Source: Prochlorococcus sp. AG-347-J21
Lineage (GTDB): Bacteria > Cyanobacteriota > Cyanobacteriia > PCC-6307 > Cyanobiaceae
Assembly (NCBI GenBank): GCA_003281455.1
Contig: QCBX01000001.1
Location: 1 to 64,000 of the forward strand
DNA length: 64,000 bases
Direction: 5' to 3'
Below, one piece after another: positions 45,373 to 57,027 of the stretch. Position 1 is the first letter of the stretch. Each line of letters begins with the position of its first letter. Below the pieces are notes generated by a model, which worked only from the letters and a program-made list of their open reading frames with translations, ran no database searches and was not told where the DNA came from. The translations under genes and the position numbers were made by a program.

Positions 45373-47351
45373 GATAATTCTTTCAGCTTTTCCAATACAG
45401 AACTATCTTCAAGAGTGCTTATATCACCACTAATTTTTTCTCCAGCAGCCAAAGATCTTAAAATTCTCCTCATAATTTTTCCACTACGTGTTTTCGGAAG
45501 AGAGTCAGAAATAATAATCTTTTCAGGCTTTGCAATAATTCCAATTTCATTAACAACATGTTTCTTTAAATTCTCTACTAATTCTGAAGAACTATTCACG
45601 TCTTTCTCTAGAGATACAAAAGCAACTATAACTTCACCTTTTAAATCATCTTTTTTGCCAACGACTGCAGACTCTGCAACTGATTTATGACTTACCAAAG
45701 CAGATTCTATTTCCATTGTTCCTAACCGATGTCCTGAAACACTTATGACATCATCAACTCTTCCCATAATCCATATATATCCATCTTCATCAATGCGTGC
45801 TCCATCTCCAGCAAAATAAACATTTTTTTCTCCCTTAAAAGAAATATAGTCCCAATAACTCTCCAAATATCTCTCTGGGTTTCCGTGAATTGTTCTCATC
45901 ATTCCTGGCCATGGTTTCTTAATAATTAAATAGCCACCCTCGTTCTCCTCAACCTTATCTCCATTCTTATTAACGATTTCAACTTCGATTCCTGGCAGAG
46001 GGAAAGTAGCTGAACCTGGCTTAGTAGCAACGACTCCAGGCAAGGGACTTATCATCACACCACCAGTCTCAGTTTGCCACCAAGTATCAACAATAGGGCA
46101 TTTATTTTTACCAATAACATCCTTGTACCACATCCATGCTTCGGGATTAATTGGTTCTCCAACTGTTCCCAAAAGTCTAAGACTCCCAAGACTATATTTA
46201 TCAGGGATTTCACGGCCAGACTTCATAAATGCTCTTATTGCAGTTGGTGCAGTATAAAAAATAGAAACCTTATATTTTTGAACAATTTCCCAAAAAGCCC
46301 CTAAATTTGAGGGTCTTGGCACTCCCTCATACATTAAGGTTGTAGCACCATTAGATAAAGGCCCATAAACTATGTAACTATGCCCTGTAATCCAACCAAC
46401 ATCAGCAGTACACCAGTAAATGTCTTCATCTTTCAAATCAAAAATCCATTTAAATGTCAAATGGGACCAAAGATTGTAGCCACCTGTAGTGTGAACTACA
46501 CCTTTAGGCTTTCCAGTAGAACCTGAAGTATAAAGAATAAAAAGTCTATCTTCGCTATTCATTATTTCTGGTTCACACTGATCTTTTTGATCTTTTAATA
46601 ATTCGTGCCACCATAAATCTCTATCATCAACCATCGAAATATTTTTTTTGGTTCGTTGCACAACAACTACTTTTTCAATAACTTTATCTGCCCCACTTTC
46701 AATTGCAGCATCAACTGCTTGCTTAAGTTCAATCACTTTATCTTTTCTAAATCCACCATCAGCAGTAATTACAAATCTTGCGTTTCCATCAATTAACCTA
46801 TCTTTTAAAGCTTCTGAAGAAAATCCTCCAAAGACAACGGAATGAGGCGCGCCAATTCTCGCACAAGCTAACATCGCAAACATCGCTTCAGGAATCATAG
46901 GCATATAAATACATACCAAATCTCCTTTTCTTATCCCAATTGCTTTTAATGCATTAGCCGCTTTACATACCTCTTTTAGAAGTTCTTCGTAAGTATATTT
47001 TTTACTATCCCCTGGTTCACCTTCCCATATAAGTGCAGTCTTTCCTCCAAGCCCTCTCTTAATGTGTCTATCTAAGCAATTATATGTAATATTGAGTTTC
47101 CCTTCTTTGAACCATTTAAAAAAGGGAGCATTTTCGTTATCTAATACAGTTTGAAATGGCTCAAACCAATCTAATTCAGATTTTGCAAAAGATTCCCAAA
47201 ATTGAATAGGATTATCTGATGCTTGTTTTTTTAGACTTAGTAATTCTTCTTGAGTACTAATATTTGAGTTTTCTGCAAATTTTTTTGATGGAGGGAAAAT
47301 TCTCTTTTCTTCAAGTATGTTATTTATTGAATTTTTTTTATCTAATGACAT
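45369..47351 (-). CDS. acsA: Acetyl-CoA synthetase
   Basis: 660 residues, the usual length of AcsA, which activates acetate with ATP and CoA. AMP-binding motif [42 protein letters not shown] and the acetylation-sensitive Lys in [13 protein letters not shown] are all present, so it is active as judged by motifs. Salvages acetate in a phototroph. Fifth gene after comB, nit2, amidase, murI and sds on the same strand, but its start is 94 bp after sds, so it may have its own promoter. Confidence 0.97.
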   Translation of the reverse strand: MSLDKKNSINNILEEKRIFPPSKKFAENSNISTQEELLSLKKQASDNPIQFWESFAKSELDWFEPFQTVLDNENAPFFKWFKEGKLNITYNCLDRHIKRGLGGKTALIWEGEPGDSKKYTYEELLKEVCKAANALKAIGIRKGDLVCIYMPMIPEAMFAMLACARIGAPHSVVFGGFSSEALKDRLIDGNARFVITADGGFRKDKVIELKQAVDAAIESGADKVIEKVVVVQRTKKNISMVDDRDLWWHELLKDQKDQCEPEIMNSEDRLFILYTSGSTGKPKGVVHTTGGYNLWSHLTFKWIFDLKDEDIYWCTADVGWITGHSYIVYGPLSNGATTLMYEGVPRPSNLGAFWEIVQKYKVSIFYTAPTAIRAFMKSGREIPDKYSLGSLRLLGTVGEPINPEAWMWYKDVIGKNKCPIVDTWWQTETGGVMISPLPGVVATKPGSATFPLPGIEVEIVNKNGDKVEENEGGYLIIKKPWPGMMRTIHGNPERYLESYWDYISFKGEKNVYFAGDGARIDEDGYIWIMGRVDDVISVSGHRLGTMEIESALVSHKSVAESAVVGKKDDLKGEVIVAFVSLEKDVNSSSELVENLKKHVVNEIGIIAKPEKIIISDSLPKTRSGKIMRRILRSLAAGEKISGDISTLEDSSVLEKLKELS

Positions 47352-47445
47352 TAAATAAATCTATGCTTAATAAATTTAGTCGAAAAAATAAAGGTTTTCA
47401 AAAATATTAATATTAATTTAGCTCAAAGATTTATTTCTAATAGAT

Positions 47446-48417
47446 CTAATAAATACGGCTTAGAACAAATTCTGGAAGAGCCATTAAAGCTCTTTTATAT
47501 TCTGAATCAGGAAGCCAGACTATAGCTTCTTTAGAAAGCATTGCAAAATCCTCAGCTAGTTTCCTGGAACTTTCAATAGCTTTAGAGTTCATGATGATAT
47601 TAAGAGCGTCATCTAAATCACCTTTTTCAGCAAGTTCTCTGTTTATAAGAACTGACAATTGTTTATTTTCTTCTAAGGCATATAAGACTGGGGCGGTAAG
47701 ATAACCACTAGCAAGGTCACTTACAGCAGGTTTTCCAAGTTGTTTATCATTTCCAGTAAAGTCAAGAATGTCATCTACAACTTGGAATGCTAAACCAATA
47801 TTTTTGCCAAAATCGTACAACGAGGTTAAGTTTTCGTCATTAATCCCACTCAAAACTCCAGCTGCTTTGCAACTATTTGCTATTAATGATGCTGTTTTAC
47901 AATAACTTTTATTGATGTATTTGGAAAAAGATTGAGCCGAATCAAATCTATTTAAATTTTGTTTGATTTCACCCTCGGCTAAATCCATTATTACTCTACT
48001 AAGTAATTTAACTACATTTACATTGTCAAGGTTTGCTAGGTGCCAACTTGCTTGAGCGAATAAAAAGTCACCGGCCAAGACAGCTACTCTGGTATTAAAT
48101 CTGCTATGAACTGTATCTACTCCTCTTCTTGTAGACGCCTCATCAACAACATCATCATGGACTAATGAGGCTGTATGAATCATTTCAGTTATTTCAGCAA
48201 GCCTTTTATGTTTGGTTGTCAAGCAAAATTCAGGAGATATAGCTTTTGAAATCAATAAAACTATACCAGGTCTCAACCTTTTCCCCCCAGCACTAAATAG
48301 GTGTTCTGCTGCGGCTTGAAGAATTGGGTGACCAGCTCCTATTAGATTTTTCAGTTCTAAAATAAGATCATCAAGATCATTTTCAACTGGTTGAAGTAGC
48401 TCTGTTACTGTATTCAT
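47446..48417 (-). CDS. sds: Solanesyl diphosphate synthase
   Basis: 323 residues, long-chain trans-prenyl diphosphate synthase that makes the C45 side chain of plastoquinone. First Asp-rich motif is LVHDDVVDEASTRRG, second is QVVDDILDFTG; GGKRLRPGI and the GHPILQAAAEHLFSAGGK start are typical. Start ATG has a strong AGGAGAGG at 48424-48431 six bases upstream. It lies 27 bp after murI in the same operon-like run. Confidence 0.9.
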   Translation of the reverse strand: MNTVTELLQPVENDLDDLILELKNLIGAGHPILQAAAEHLFSAGGKRLRPGIVLLISKAISPEFCLTTKHKRLAEITEMIHTASLVHDDVVDEASTRRGVDTVHSRFNTRVAVLAGDFLFAQASWHLANLDNVNVVKLLSRVIMDLAEGEIKQNLNRFDSAQSFSKYINKSYCKTASLIANSCKAAGVLSGINDENLTSLYDFGKNIGLAFQVVDDILDFTGNDKQLGKPAVSDLASGYLTAPVLYALEENKQLSVLINRELAEKGDLDDALNIIMNSKAIESSRKLAEDFAMLSKEAIVWLPDSEYKRALMALPEFVLSRIY

Positions 48418-48423
48418 GATTGA

Positions 48424-48431
48424 CCTCTCCT
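48424..48431 (-). promoter_or_regulatory. Strong ribosome binding site for sds
   Basis: AGGAGAGG six bases before ATG 48417, in the 27-bp gap after murI. Stronger than most in this window. Confidence 0.65.
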
Positions 48432-48444
48432 ATATCTTAAGGAA

Positions 48445-49239
48445 TCAAACATTACTTCGGAGGTTAACCAACCTAATTTCTTTATTAATTCCCAGCCAAA
48501 ATTTTGCTTTACTGGAAAACTCATCTCTTTCTGAAGTAACAAAAAACTTTACATTTTCGAAAAAAATACTCTCATAGCGGTCAGTTTCTGGAATAGCAAA
48601 AGATTCATTAAATTTTTTTATTAATGCTACAGATGGATCAATAATTTTTATATTTGAATCTAATTTTTTTCTTAAAAAGTCATAAATTAAAGGATAGTGA
48701 CTACATCCAAGAATTAATTCTTCAATATTTTTGTTTACTAGTGGTCTTAAATATAAATCAGCAAGATAATTTAACTTATCGAAATTTAATTTATCTTTTT
48801 CAATTTCCAATACAAATTCTGGACATTCTTGCTGAAATACTTTCGAGTTCTTTTTTAAGGAATTTATAGCATTTTTGTAATATAAAGATTTAACTGTTGT
48901 TTGTGTTGCTAAGACACCAATTATTTGTTTGTCAACCATTTCCGATACTGAGTTTATAAGATCAAAACAAGGGATTCCTAAGTTATTTTCTAGAATATCA
49001 AGTGCACATGCATTAGTTGTGTTGCATGCTATTAAAAGTGCATCCAGATTCTTATCTTCAAAAAAATTACAAATCTCTTTTGCAATTAATCTAATCTCTT
49101 TAAGATTTTTATTACCAAAAGGAATTCTTTTTGTATCCGCTAAGTAAAAAACTTCTACATCTTTACGTGTTTTTAGTAAAGAATTGAGGATAGTAAAACC
49201 ACCTATTCCACTGTCAAATATACCTATTTTAAGCTTCAC
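48445..49239 (-). CDS. murI: Glutamate racemase
   Basis: 264 residues, interconverts L- and D-glutamate for peptidoglycan. IFDSGIGGFT at the N-terminus, the first catalytic Cys in IACNTTNACAL and the second in LGCSHYPLI are in place. Start overlaps the amidase gene's end by 4 bp (ATGA). Part of the run comB-nit2-amidase-murI-sds. Confidence 0.95.
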   Translation of the reverse strand: MKLKIGIFDSGIGGFTILNSLLKTRKDVEVFYLADTKRIPFGNKNLKEIRLIAKEICNFFEDKNLDALLIACNTTNACALDILENNLGIPCFDLINSVSEMVDKQIIGVLATQTTVKSLYYKNAINSLKKNSKVFQQECPEFVLEIEKDKLNFDKLNYLADLYLRPLVNKNIEELILGCSHYPLIYDFLRKKLDSNIKIIDPSVALIKKFNESFAIPETDRYESIFFENVKFFVTSERDEFSSKAKFWLGINKEIRLVNLRSNV

Positions 49240-50321
49240 CCTACTTTATTTAAATATTCAAGGATGCCTTTTGCAATTGCGTAGGCTAATCTTTTACGGT
49301 GCATTGTTTTTTCTAATCTTCTTGCATCTAATCTTCCTGTTAAAAATCCAATTTCTACGAGTACCGCAGGCATCCTTGTATTTTTAATTACGTAAAATCT
49401 ACCTTGTTTAACTCCTCGATCAGGACTCCCAGGGGAAACTTTTAGGATTTGTTTTTGAATATTTTTAGCGAGTAATCTACCTCTCCATCCTCTGAAGTAA
49501 AAGGTTTCCAACCCATTAATGTCCCTTCTTTTCCCTCTTGAGGCATTTGCATGAATACTTACAAAGACATCTGCATCGGTATTGTTAGCAATGGAGACTC
49601 TTGGAGGCAAATCCAAGTCAACTTCATTTTTTCGAGTCAACCTCACTTCGACACCCTTATCAGAAAGTAATTCTTTAACAATTTTGGAAACCTCTAGTAC
49701 AACATCTGTTTCTCTGATACCACCAATACCTATTGCTCCCGGGTCCGGCCCTCCATGCCCTGGATCTATAACAACTAAGAATTTGTTTTGTTTTACATCT
49801 GGCAATTTAAAGTAATCATAATCGCTTTTCTTCGTCTTAATTAAGTTTTTATTTGCTTTAATTGTTCCTCTTCTCTTACCAACCAAACCTTCACCAATCT
49901 TCTTAAATGGATATTTTGGGTTAAATAGTTTAATTCTCCACCTATTTTGATCTAAGCCAACCATTTGCCAAGTCAAAGGATTTAAATATGTTTCTTCATT
50001 AAATTCGATTACTAGTCTTGTTTTGCCCTTATTTGGCTTACCTAATCTAATTTCTTTAATTGGACCATTACCTTTTATTGTTCTGGGATTTTTTAATTCT
50101 CCTGTGAAATCTACCCAGAATCTATCGCCATATATTTGGTTAGCCTTCTGAAAGTATGCTTTTAAGTTTGTATTCGATTTAGTTCTTAATTCAAGGGAAC
50201 CATTAGTTTTAATCTCCCATGCAGCGAGAGCACTTGAAGATTTAACTGGAAGGATTGAAGAATTTAAAAATAAAAAAATAGATAAATAACGAAAAAGTTT
50301 ATTATCTAAAAACCTTATCAT
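49236..50321 (-). CDS. amiC: N-acetylmuramoyl-L-alanine amidase (AmiC type, AMIN domain)
   Basis: 361 residues. Signal peptide about 1-33 (ending SSALA), then an AMIN domain (40-135) that binds cell-wall or pilus targets, and an Amidase_3 domain from about 180. Zinc ligands: His189 in IDPGHGGPDPG, Glu in GGIRETD, His in SIHANAS; the catalytic Glu is in VLVEIGFLTG. It trims peptide stems from the cell wall and helps daughter-cell separation. The start shares one base with the nitrilase stop. Confidence 0.92.
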   Translation of the reverse strand: MIRFLDNKLFRYLSIFLFLNSSILPVKSSSALAAWEIKTNGSLELRTKSNTNLKAYFQKANQIYGDRFWVDFTGELKNPRTIKGNGPIKEIRLGKPNKGKTRLVIEFNEETYLNPLTWQMVGLDQNRWRIKLFNPKYPFKKIGEGLVGKRRGTIKANKNLIKTKKSDYDYFKLPDVKQNKFLVVIDPGHGGPDPGAIGIGGIRETDVVLEVSKIVKELLSDKGVEVRLTRKNEVDLDLPPRVSIANNTDADVFVSIHANASRGKRRDINGLETFYFRGWRGRLLAKNIQKQILKVSPGSPDRGVKQGRFYVIKNTRMPAVLVEIGFLTGRLDARRLEKTMHRKRLAYAIAKGILEYLNKVG

Positions 50322-51148
50322 TAGTTTGAAAACAATTTGTTTTTTCTATGTTTAAGGCTTGGCATTTGCTCCCTAATTTTCTTTACTCTTTCTTTATCAG
50401 CCGGTGCTATTGCAGCTCCCTGAGTTTTTCCAGCGTCAGACAAAACTGTGCCCCATGGGTCAATTACCATTGCATGGCCATGACTTTGTCTTCTCCCATA
50501 GTGGATACCAGTTTGAGCTGGGGCAACTACATATGCTGTATTCTCAATCGCTCTTGCTTGTAATAGGATTTGCCAGTGATCTTTTCCAGTAAATGCTGTA
50601 AAAGCTGCAGGAATCATAATTAGCTCTGCACCATTGGAAGACAAATATCTATAAAGTTCCGGAAATCGAACGTCGTAACATATCGATAATCCTATTTTGC
50701 ATAAACCAGGGACATCTACAACAGGTGGATAGTCCTCCCCAGACAAAATAGTAGATGATTCTTTATATAGATTTCCATCTGGCAAATCAACATCAAATAA
50801 GTGAATTTTGTCGTATTTTCCCAAAATCTGTCCATCCTTCCCAAATAGTGCTGACCTATTAAAAGTATGACTTTCATCACCAGCGGGGACAGGATACCCT
50901 CCTCCCAAAAGAAATACTTGATATCTTTGTGACATGGTTTTAAGGAAATTTCCACACTTCAAAGACAATTCAGAAGCTAATCTGAGTTTTTCATCATCTT
51001 CTCCTAAAAAAGCAAAATTCTCAGGCAATCCTATTAACTCAGCTCCTCTTCTGGCAGCCAACTCAATCTGTTCTTCTGCTTCAGCAAAATTAGCTTCAAT
51101 ATTTGAAGTACTTGTAATTTGCAATGCGGCTACCAAAAAATCAGTCAA
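50321..51148 (-). CDS. Nitrilase-superfamily amidohydrolase (Nit2-like)
   Basis: 275 residues with the carbon-nitrogen hydrolase triad: Glu43 (GLPENFAF), Lys114 (YDKIHLFD) and Cys157 (SICYDVRFPEL). This pattern and length fit Nit1/Nit2-like deaminated-glutathione or omega-amidases. Substrate not determinable. It overlaps the amidase start by one base and is preceded by comB across 30 bp. Confidence 0.9.
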   Translation of the reverse strand: MTDFLVAALQITSTSNIEANFAEAEEQIELAARRGAELIGLPENFAFLGEDDEKLRLASELSLKCGNFLKTMSQRYQVFLLGGGYPVPAGDESHTFNRSALFGKDGQILGKYDKIHLFDVDLPDGNLYKESSTILSGEDYPPVVDVPGLCKIGLSICYDVRFPELYRYLSSNGAELIMIPAAFTAFTGKDHWQILLQARAIENTAYVVAPAQTGIHYGRRQSHGHAMVIDPWGTVLSDAGKTQGAAIAPADKERVKKIREQMPSLKHRKNKLFSN

Positions 51149-51178
51149 GAACTTACTCCCAGTGAACTAATTCGTAAA

Positions 51179-51913
51179 TCATGAGGCACGAATCACACCT
51201 CTTTCAACTTGAGCCGGAACTATATCTAAGCAATCAAGCTGTGAACAACATTTAAAATCATCCTCATAATCTCCAAGACTTGTCAATCTTTTGCCATGGG
51301 TTGCTGTTTTTAAACATTTCAAAATATCATTTTTCCAAGAATGCCATAGTGCCAACGCAGCCTGTAATTCATCATTAAGAATATTAATTTCAAAATCACA
51401 GTTTTTTTCTAAGTATGAGGCTAAAGCCCCTGCAGCTAAAGAATCCTCTAAAGAATATGAACCTTCCCAACCACTACCAAGTATTAAAACATTTTCACTT
51501 TGTAATGAAATAATTTTTTCTGCAACTGCTTTCCTGTTTGGGAGTCCCATAGCAAATAAATGCTTTGCATGTCGAACCTTTTGCAATGACTTAGTTCCAT
51601 TTGTAGTACTCATAAATAGTCTCTTACCATTAACAACTTTTTTTGTGACTGATAAAGGAGAGTTTCCTAAATCAAAGCCCTCAATCTTCTTGCCACCTCT
51701 CTCTCCAAGCAATAGTCTCTCATCAGCTTGCCACTTAATCGCAGATTCTTTCAACAAATCTAAATCTGCAAAAACTTGTATTGAGTCAGCTCCATTTTTC
51801 AAAGCCCAAGAGATTGTAGTTGTGGCTCTTAAAACATCAATAACCACTGCAATATCAGGACTTAAATCTGGAACATCATTTGCAACGTGATAATAAGTAA
51901 GATTAATAATCAA
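51179..51913 (-). CDS. comB: 2-phosphosulfolactate phosphatase (ComB)
   Basis: 244 residues matching ComB, which removes phosphate from 2-phospho-3-sulfolactate. Features are VVIDVLRATTTI at the N-terminus, LLLGERGGKKIEGFDLGNSP and STTNGTK. In methanogens this belongs to coenzyme M synthesis; cyanobacterial ComB-like proteins have an uncertain role, so the product name follows family only. First gene of the operon-like run. Confidence 0.85.
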   Translation of the reverse strand: MIINLTYYHVANDVPDLSPDIAVVIDVLRATTTISWALKNGADSIQVFADLDLLKESAIKWQADERLLLGERGGKKIEGFDLGNSPLSVTKKVVNGKRLFMSTTNGTKSLQKVRHAKHLFAMGLPNRKAVAEKIISLQSENVLILGSGWEGSYSLEDSLAAGALASYLEKNCDFEINILNDELQAALALWHSWKNDILKCLKTATHGKRLTSLGDYEDDFKCCSQLDCLDIVPAQVERGVIRAS

Positions 51914-52037
51914 ATCCTTTTCTGGGTTTATTATAGAAAACAGTTACTTAGTTTGAATATATTTTTTAAAAAACAAACTTATTGATAATATATATCTAAT
52001 TTGAATTTACAGTAATTCACCAAGCATTAATTTGAAA

Positions 52038-53348
52038 ATGAATAATATCCGCACAATAAAAGGTGGAGTAAATTTAAAAGGAAAAATAAAAGTACCAGGA
52101 GATAAATCTATATCTCACAGAGCTTTGATAATAGGAAGTATTGCAAATGGAGAGACTACTATTGAGGGTTTTTTGCATTCTGAGGATCCACTTTCGACTG
52201 CTGATTGTTTTAGAAAATTAGGCGTAAAAATACCAGAAATAAAAAAAGATGAGCCTTTTACAATTTCAGGCTTGGGTCTTGATGGAATAAAAGAGCCTAG
52301 AGAAATTCTTAATTGCGGAAATTCTGGAACTACTATGAGGTTATTAATGGGGTTATTAGCCGGTCAAGAAGGAAAGAGTTTTATTTTAACGGGGGACGCT
52401 TCTCTTAATGAGAGGCCAATGGGGAGAGTGGGCAAACCTTTATCTTTGATGGGAGGGAAAATTTTTGGTAGGCATAGAGGGAACAAGGCGCCAATCTCAA
52501 TAGATGGGAATAAGCTTAAAGGATGCGTTATTGGAACGCCAGTAGCAAGTGCTCAAGTTAAATCGGCAATATTATTGGCAGGCCTCAATGCCTCCGGAAC
52601 TACTTCTGTAATTGAGCCGGCATCTTCGAGGGATCATACCGAAAGAATGTTAAAAGCATTTGGGGCAGACATAAGTATTAGAGGAGAATTAGGAAGGAAT
52701 ATCGTAATAAAATCGGGTAGTAAGTTAATTGGGCAGAGAATATTAATCCCTGGGGACATAAGCTCTGCAGCATTCTGGATGATTGCTGCATCTATTGTCC
52801 CAAATTCAGAGGTTTTAATTAAAAATGTTGGATTAAACCCAACTAGAACTGGGATATTAGATGTAATGGATTCAATGGGATGTAATTATGAGATTTTAGA
52901 TAAATCAACAGTTGCAGGAGAACCTATTGGATCTATTAAGGTCAAGACTGCAAACAATTTAAGGTCATTCACTATTGAAGGAGATATTCTCCCAAAACTT
53001 ATAGATGAGATTCCTATACTTACTGTAGCGGCTTGTTTTTGTGAGGGAGTTTCTGAAATTAAGGATGCTAAGGAATTAAGAGTTAAGGAAACAGACAGAT
53101 TAAAAGTAATGGCAAGACAGTTAATCAAATTCGGTGCTGAAATAACAGAAAAAGAGGATGGGTTAATAATTAATGGCCAATCAAAATTTCATTCTGCGGA
53201 GGTAGACAGTGAAACTGATCATCGAGTATCGATGAGTCTCGCTATTGCTTCGCTTCTCGCCAAAGGCACCTCAAAAATAATGAGAGCAGATGCATCTAAT
53301 GTCTCTTATCCCGCTTTTTGGGAAGACCTTGCCAAACTTACTAGCTAA
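52038..53348 (+). CDS. aroA: 5-enolpyruvylshikimate-3-phosphate synthase
   Basis: 436 residues from ATG 52038 (TTG 52032 also in frame). Adds enolpyruvate to shikimate-3-phosphate in the aromatic pathway. [32 protein letters not shown] and [11 protein letters not shown] are the two family signatures and catalytic region. The Ala after [10 protein letters not shown] in glyphosate-insensitive enzymes is not judged here. It starts a plus-strand run with the MnmC-like gene and glmU. Confidence 0.96.
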   Translation: MNNIRTIKGGVNLKGKIKVPGDKSISHRALIIGSIANGETTIEGFLHSEDPLSTADCFRKLGVKIPEIKKDEPFTISGLGLDGIKEPREILNCGNSGTTMRLLMGLLAGQEGKSFILTGDASLNERPMGRVGKPLSLMGGKIFGRHRGNKAPISIDGNKLKGCVIGTPVASAQVKSAILLAGLNASGTTSVIEPASSRDHTERMLKAFGADISIRGELGRNIVIKSGSKLIGQRILIPGDISSAAFWMIAASIVPNSEVLIKNVGLNPTRTGILDVMDSMGCNYEILDKSTVAGEPIGSIKVKTANNLRSFTIEGDILPKLIDEIPILTVAACFCEGVSEIKDAKELRVKETDRLKVMARQLIKFGAEITEKEDGLIINGQSKFHSAEVDSETDHRVSMSLAIASLLAKGTSKIMRADASNVSYPAFWEDLAKLTS

Positions 53349-53357
53349 CTAAAATTT

Positions 53358-54263
53358 TTGTCCGAATTCATTGAAGTTTTAACAAAAGATGGGAGTTACT
53401 CTCTAAAAAGTGTATATTTTCAAGAAAATTTTCATAGCTTATTGGGAGCCTTGGAGGAAACTAAAATAAAGTTTACAGCTCCTTCTGATTTGCATAGATT
53501 TAAGGGCAAATGTCTTAATGTTTTAGATATATGCTTTGGTTTAGGATACAATTCTGCTTCCTTATTAGATGAATTAATAAAACAAGAATCTCATTTGAAT
53601 TTATATGCTTTGGAGATCGATAAAAAGCCTCTTGAATATTCGCTTAGAAATGAAGCATTCATGAAATTATGGGCACCAAAAGTCAAAAATATTTTTGAAT
53701 CGTTGTACCGAAATGATTGTTTTGAGGACCCATTTTTTAAATGTAGTCTTTTGTGGGGTGATGCTAGAGAAAAAATCAATGTTATTCCTTCAGCTGTTAA
53801 ATTCGATCTAATATATTTAGATGGTTTTTCTCCCCAAAAATGCCCACAAGTTTGGACAATTGAATTTTTATCTAAGGTAACAAAAAAACTAAATCCTCAG
53901 GGATATCTAATAACTTATTCTTCTTCAGCGGCAGTAAGAAAGACATTAAGAAATCTTGGGTTAGAGATATTTACCATTAAACCAAGCCACAATAACAGTA
54001 ATTTCTGGAGTCAGGGAACTGTTGCAATAGCTAAATTTGATAAGAATAAATTTAAACCCAATTTAACTTTTAAAAAGTTATCAGTAATGGAAGAGGAACA
54101 TCTCTTAACTAAAGCGAGTATCCCTTACAAAGATAAAAGTTTAAACGCAAGTAAAGAAGATATTATTAAAAAAAGATTAGAGGAACAATTATTATCAAAT
54201 CTAGTATCTACTAAGAAATGGAGAGATAAGTGGGGAATGACGAAGTCGGCCTTTAGGAGTTAG
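53358..54263 (+). CDS. MnmC-like SAM-dependent methyltransferase
   Basis: 301 residues from TTG. SAM motif [17 protein letters not shown], then acidic [14 protein letters not shown] and [17 protein letters not shown], fit the methyltransferase half of MnmC (DUF752), which completes 5-methylaminomethyl-2-thiouridine on tRNA. The FAD oxidase half of E. coli MnmC is absent, so this is the one-domain form. It lies 9 bp after aroA. Confidence 0.82.
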   Translation: MSEFIEVLTKDGSYSLKSVYFQENFHSLLGALEETKIKFTAPSDLHRFKGKCLNVLDICFGLGYNSASLLDELIKQESHLNLYALEIDKKPLEYSLRNEAFMKLWAPKVKNIFESLYRNDCFEDPFFKCSLLWGDAREKINVIPSAVKFDLIYLDGFSPQKCPQVWTIEFLSKVTKKLNPQGYLITYSSSAAVRKTLRNLGLEIFTIKPSHNNSNFWSQGTVAIAKFDKNKFKPNLTFKKLSVMEEEHLLTKASIPYKDKSLNASKEDIIKKRLEEQLLSNLVSTKKWRDKWGMTKSAFRS

Positions 54264-54291
54264 ATTTATAAATATATGTATATTTAAAAAT

Positions 54292-55653
54292 ATGTTGAGT
54301 GTTGCAATATTGGCTGCAGGAAAGGGCACTAGGATGGAAAGCTCATTGCCAAAGGTTTTACATAAAATCTCTGGGAAAAGTCTTTTGCAGAGGATAATTG
54401 ATTCATGTATTAAATTAAAGCCTGATCAAATTTTCGTAATTACTGGACACAAATCACAAGAAGTAAAAGAATCAATCCCAAATAATAAAAAAATCAAATT
54501 CGTCATCCAAGAGCCCCAATCAGGAACTGGTCATGCTATCCAGGTACTTTGTAAAGAAGTAAAAAAACATGAAGGAAAACTTTTGGTACTAAACGGGGAT
54601 GTACCTCTCATCAAGCATGAAACTCTAAATAAGCTTTTAATCCTACATGATTCAAAAAATGCTGATGTTTCTTTAATTACTTCAAAGAAAAAAAATCCTC
54701 ATGGGTATGGCAGAGTTTTTTTGAAGGGGGATTTTATAGAGAGAATTGTTGAAGAAAAAGATTGCAATGATCTAGAAAGAGAAAATCCATTAATCAATGC
54801 AGGTGTTTACTGTTTTAACTGGGGTAACTTATCAGAAATAATTAATACCTTGCAAAGCAATAATAATCAAAAAGAGATTTACTTAACAGATACAATATCT
54901 CTGCTAAAAAACTCCTCAAGTCTCGAGGTAGAGGATAATGGCGAGCTTCAAGGAATTAATAACAGAATTCAACTATCAGAGTGCGAGGAATGTATTCAGA
55001 ATTCAATTAAAGAAAAACATATGCTTAATGGTGTAACTTTTATAAATAAAGCAAGTTGTTCAATTAGTGAAGAAGCAGAAATTGGTAAAGATGTAATCAT
55101 AGAGGCTAATACACATATAAGAGGAAATACGAAAATAAATAGTCATTGCATTATCGGTCCAAATACTTTTATTGAGAATTCTAATGTGGGATTAAATTGT
55201 GAAATTTTAAACTCTACTGTTTATGATTCTCAGATAATGGATCATATAAAAATTGGCCCTTATAGTCAGATAAGACCAAATTCCAAAATATCTTCCCATA
55301 GCAAAATAGGTAATTTTGTTGAGATCAAAAATAGTCAACTAGAGGAAGAATCTAAAGTAAATCATCTAAGTTATATTGGTGATTCTATTATTGGAAGATC
55401 TACAAATATTGGAGCAGGCACTATTACTGCAAATTTTGATGGACAGAAAAAACATCAAACAAAAATTGGCAAAAATTCCAGTATTGGAGCAAACACAGTT
55501 TTTGTAGCACCAATAAATCTAGGGGAATCAGTAACAACAGGTGCTGGTTCAGTGATCACAAAAGACTCTAAAGATAATTCATTAGCGATCTCAAGAACTA
55601 AGCAAGTAAACATAGAGAATTGGGGAAAAAGAAATCCTGATTTAGTTAATTAA
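54292..55653 (+). CDS. glmU: Bifunctional GlmU (UDP-GlcNAc pyrophosphorylase / acetyltransferase)
   Basis: 453 residues, complete. N-terminal uridylyltransferase signature [19 protein letters not shown]-terminal left-handed beta-helix from about 255 with hexapeptide repeats and the acetyltransferase region near NFVEIKNSQ and [17 protein letters not shown]. It makes UDP-N-acetylglucosamine for peptidoglycan and lipopolysaccharide. The last 12 bp overlap the end of murF. Confidence 0.96.
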   Translation: MLSVAILAAGKGTRMESSLPKVLHKISGKSLLQRIIDSCIKLKPDQIFVITGHKSQEVKESIPNNKKIKFVIQEPQSGTGHAIQVLCKEVKKHEGKLLVLNGDVPLIKHETLNKLLILHDSKNADVSLITSKKKNPHGYGRVFLKGDFIERIVEEKDCNDLERENPLINAGVYCFNWGNLSEIINTLQSNNNQKEIYLTDTISLLKNSSSLEVEDNGELQGINNRIQLSECEECIQNSIKEKHMLNGVTFINKASCSISEEAEIGKDVIIEANTHIRGNTKINSHCIIGPNTFIENSNVGLNCEILNSTVYDSQIMDHIKIGPYSQIRPNSKISSHSKIGNFVEIKNSQLEEESKVNHLSYIGDSIIGRSTNIGAGTITANFDGQKKHQTKIGKNSSIGANTVFVAPINLGESVTTGAGSVITKDSKDNSLAISRTKQVNIENWGKRNPDLVN

Positions 55654-57015
55654 TTCAATAATTTTTTCAAGTTGCCAACATCTGCTCCCTTTTATAAGAA
55701 TAGAATCACCTTTTTTTGTAGATTTGTTTATCTCTTGAGGTACATCTTTAATATTATTTAAAACTAAGAATTTATTCTTATCTTTAAGATAATTGGAGTA
55801 AATTTTTTCATTTTCTTTATCGCAAATAAATAAACACTTTTCTATGTCTGAATTATTTATTAAGTTGAATATTTCTTTGTGATACTTTTCAGATTCTTTT
55901 CCCAATTCTTGCATACTTCCAAATATGAAAAATTTATTTCTCGGTTTTTCAAGTAGGTTTTTAATACATGCTTTTACTGACTCAGGCGAAGCATTATATG
56001 ATTCATCATATATTGTTGTTTTTACTGATTTAAGAATTTTATTTCTTCCACCTAAACTTACAAAATCAAATTTATTAAAACTTGCAAAATCAATACCTAA
56101 CTCTTTAGCAACTGCATAAGCAAATAAGAAATTCGAAGCATTGTGAAATCCCTCAAATGAAATTTCAAAGGTATTTTCTTCAATTAAAATTGTTTTATTC
56201 GAAGGATTATAAAACCCTCGCAAATTATCATCTTTCCTAAAACTATCCTTTTGATTTTCTATGTTTAATAGTTTTACTTTTATTACTCTACCTTTCCAAA
56301 ATTCTTTTAAAGTTTTTTCTAGGAATGGATCATTTGCTGGAATTATTACAACTCCCTTTGGATTTAAGAACTTACTAATTTCACACTTTGCATGAGTAAT
56401 ATTTTTTTTTGAGCCCAACAATCCAATATGAGCTGTCCCAATGTTTGTAATAACTGCAATATCGGGTTCACTATATTTAGATAAATTCTCGATCTGTCCA
56501 AGACCTCTCATCCCCATCTCAAGAACTAAAACTTTATCTTCTTTATCTGTAGCAAGAATAGTAAGACCAACTCCAATCTCATTATTGAAATTTGCATGAG
56601 ATAATTTAATTCTTCCAAGTTTATTTAAAACTCCACCAATCATTTCTTTTGTTGTGGTTTTACCCACTGAGCCAGTTATTGCAACAATAGGGATATTTAA
56701 TTTTTTTCTTTTTAGCAATGCTAATTTCTGAAATGCTTCTAATGTGTCATTTACGACCCAATAAGGGAAATCACTAGGAAGTAATTTCTGCATCCCTTCT
56801 CTAATTATTACTGATTTAACTCCTTTATTTAAAACCTCTGGAAGAAAACTATGTCCGTCAAAATTTTTACCCTTGATAGCAATAAAAAGATCATTTTTTA
56901 ATAGAGTTCTACTATCAATACTTATATTTCTAAAATTTAAAAAATCTCTTTTTCCCTCGCTTAGATTTTTAATGTTCCCCAAAACATTGTTTAATTCTGA
57001 TAAAGAGAATTCCAT
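55642..57015 (-). CDS. murF: UDP-N-acetylmuramoyl-tripeptide--D-Ala-D-Ala ligase
   Basis: 457 residues. Mur ligase: ATP loop [11 protein letters not shown] near residue 115, the carbamylated-Lys region ([10 protein letters not shown]) and [13 protein letters not shown], typical of MurF. Adds D-Ala-D-Ala to UDP-MurNAc-tripeptide. Ends convergently with glmU, both peptidoglycan precursor genes. Twelve bp downstream of the GlgA stop on the same strand. Confidence 0.94.
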   Translation of the reverse strand: MEFSLSELNNVLGNIKNLSEGKRDFLNFRNISIDSRTLLKNDLFIAIKGKNFDGHSFLPEVLNKGVKSVIIREGMQKLLPSDFPYWVVNDTLEAFQKLALLKRKKLNIPIVAITGSVGKTTTKEMIGGVLNKLGRIKLSHANFNNEIGVGLTILATDKEDKVLVLEMGMRGLGQIENLSKYSEPDIAVITNIGTAHIGLLGSKKNITHAKCEISKFLNPKGVVIIPANDPFLEKTLKEFWKGRVIKVKLLNIENQKDSFRKDDNLRGFYNPSNKTILIEENTFEISFEGFHNASNFLFAYAVAKELGIDFASFNKFDFVSLGGRNKILKSVKTTIYDESYNASPESVKACIKNLLEKPRNKFFIFGSMQELGKESEKYHKEIFNLINNSDIEKCLFICDKENEKIYSNYLKDKNKFLVLNNIKDVPQEINKSTKKGDSILIKGSRCWQLEKIIELIN

Positions 57016-57027
57016 TAAAAAGTTAAG

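Noticed and set aside
51291-51890. 199-residue open frame antisense to comB
   Set aside because: comB motifs are intact on the minus strand; the plus frame has no family resemblance.
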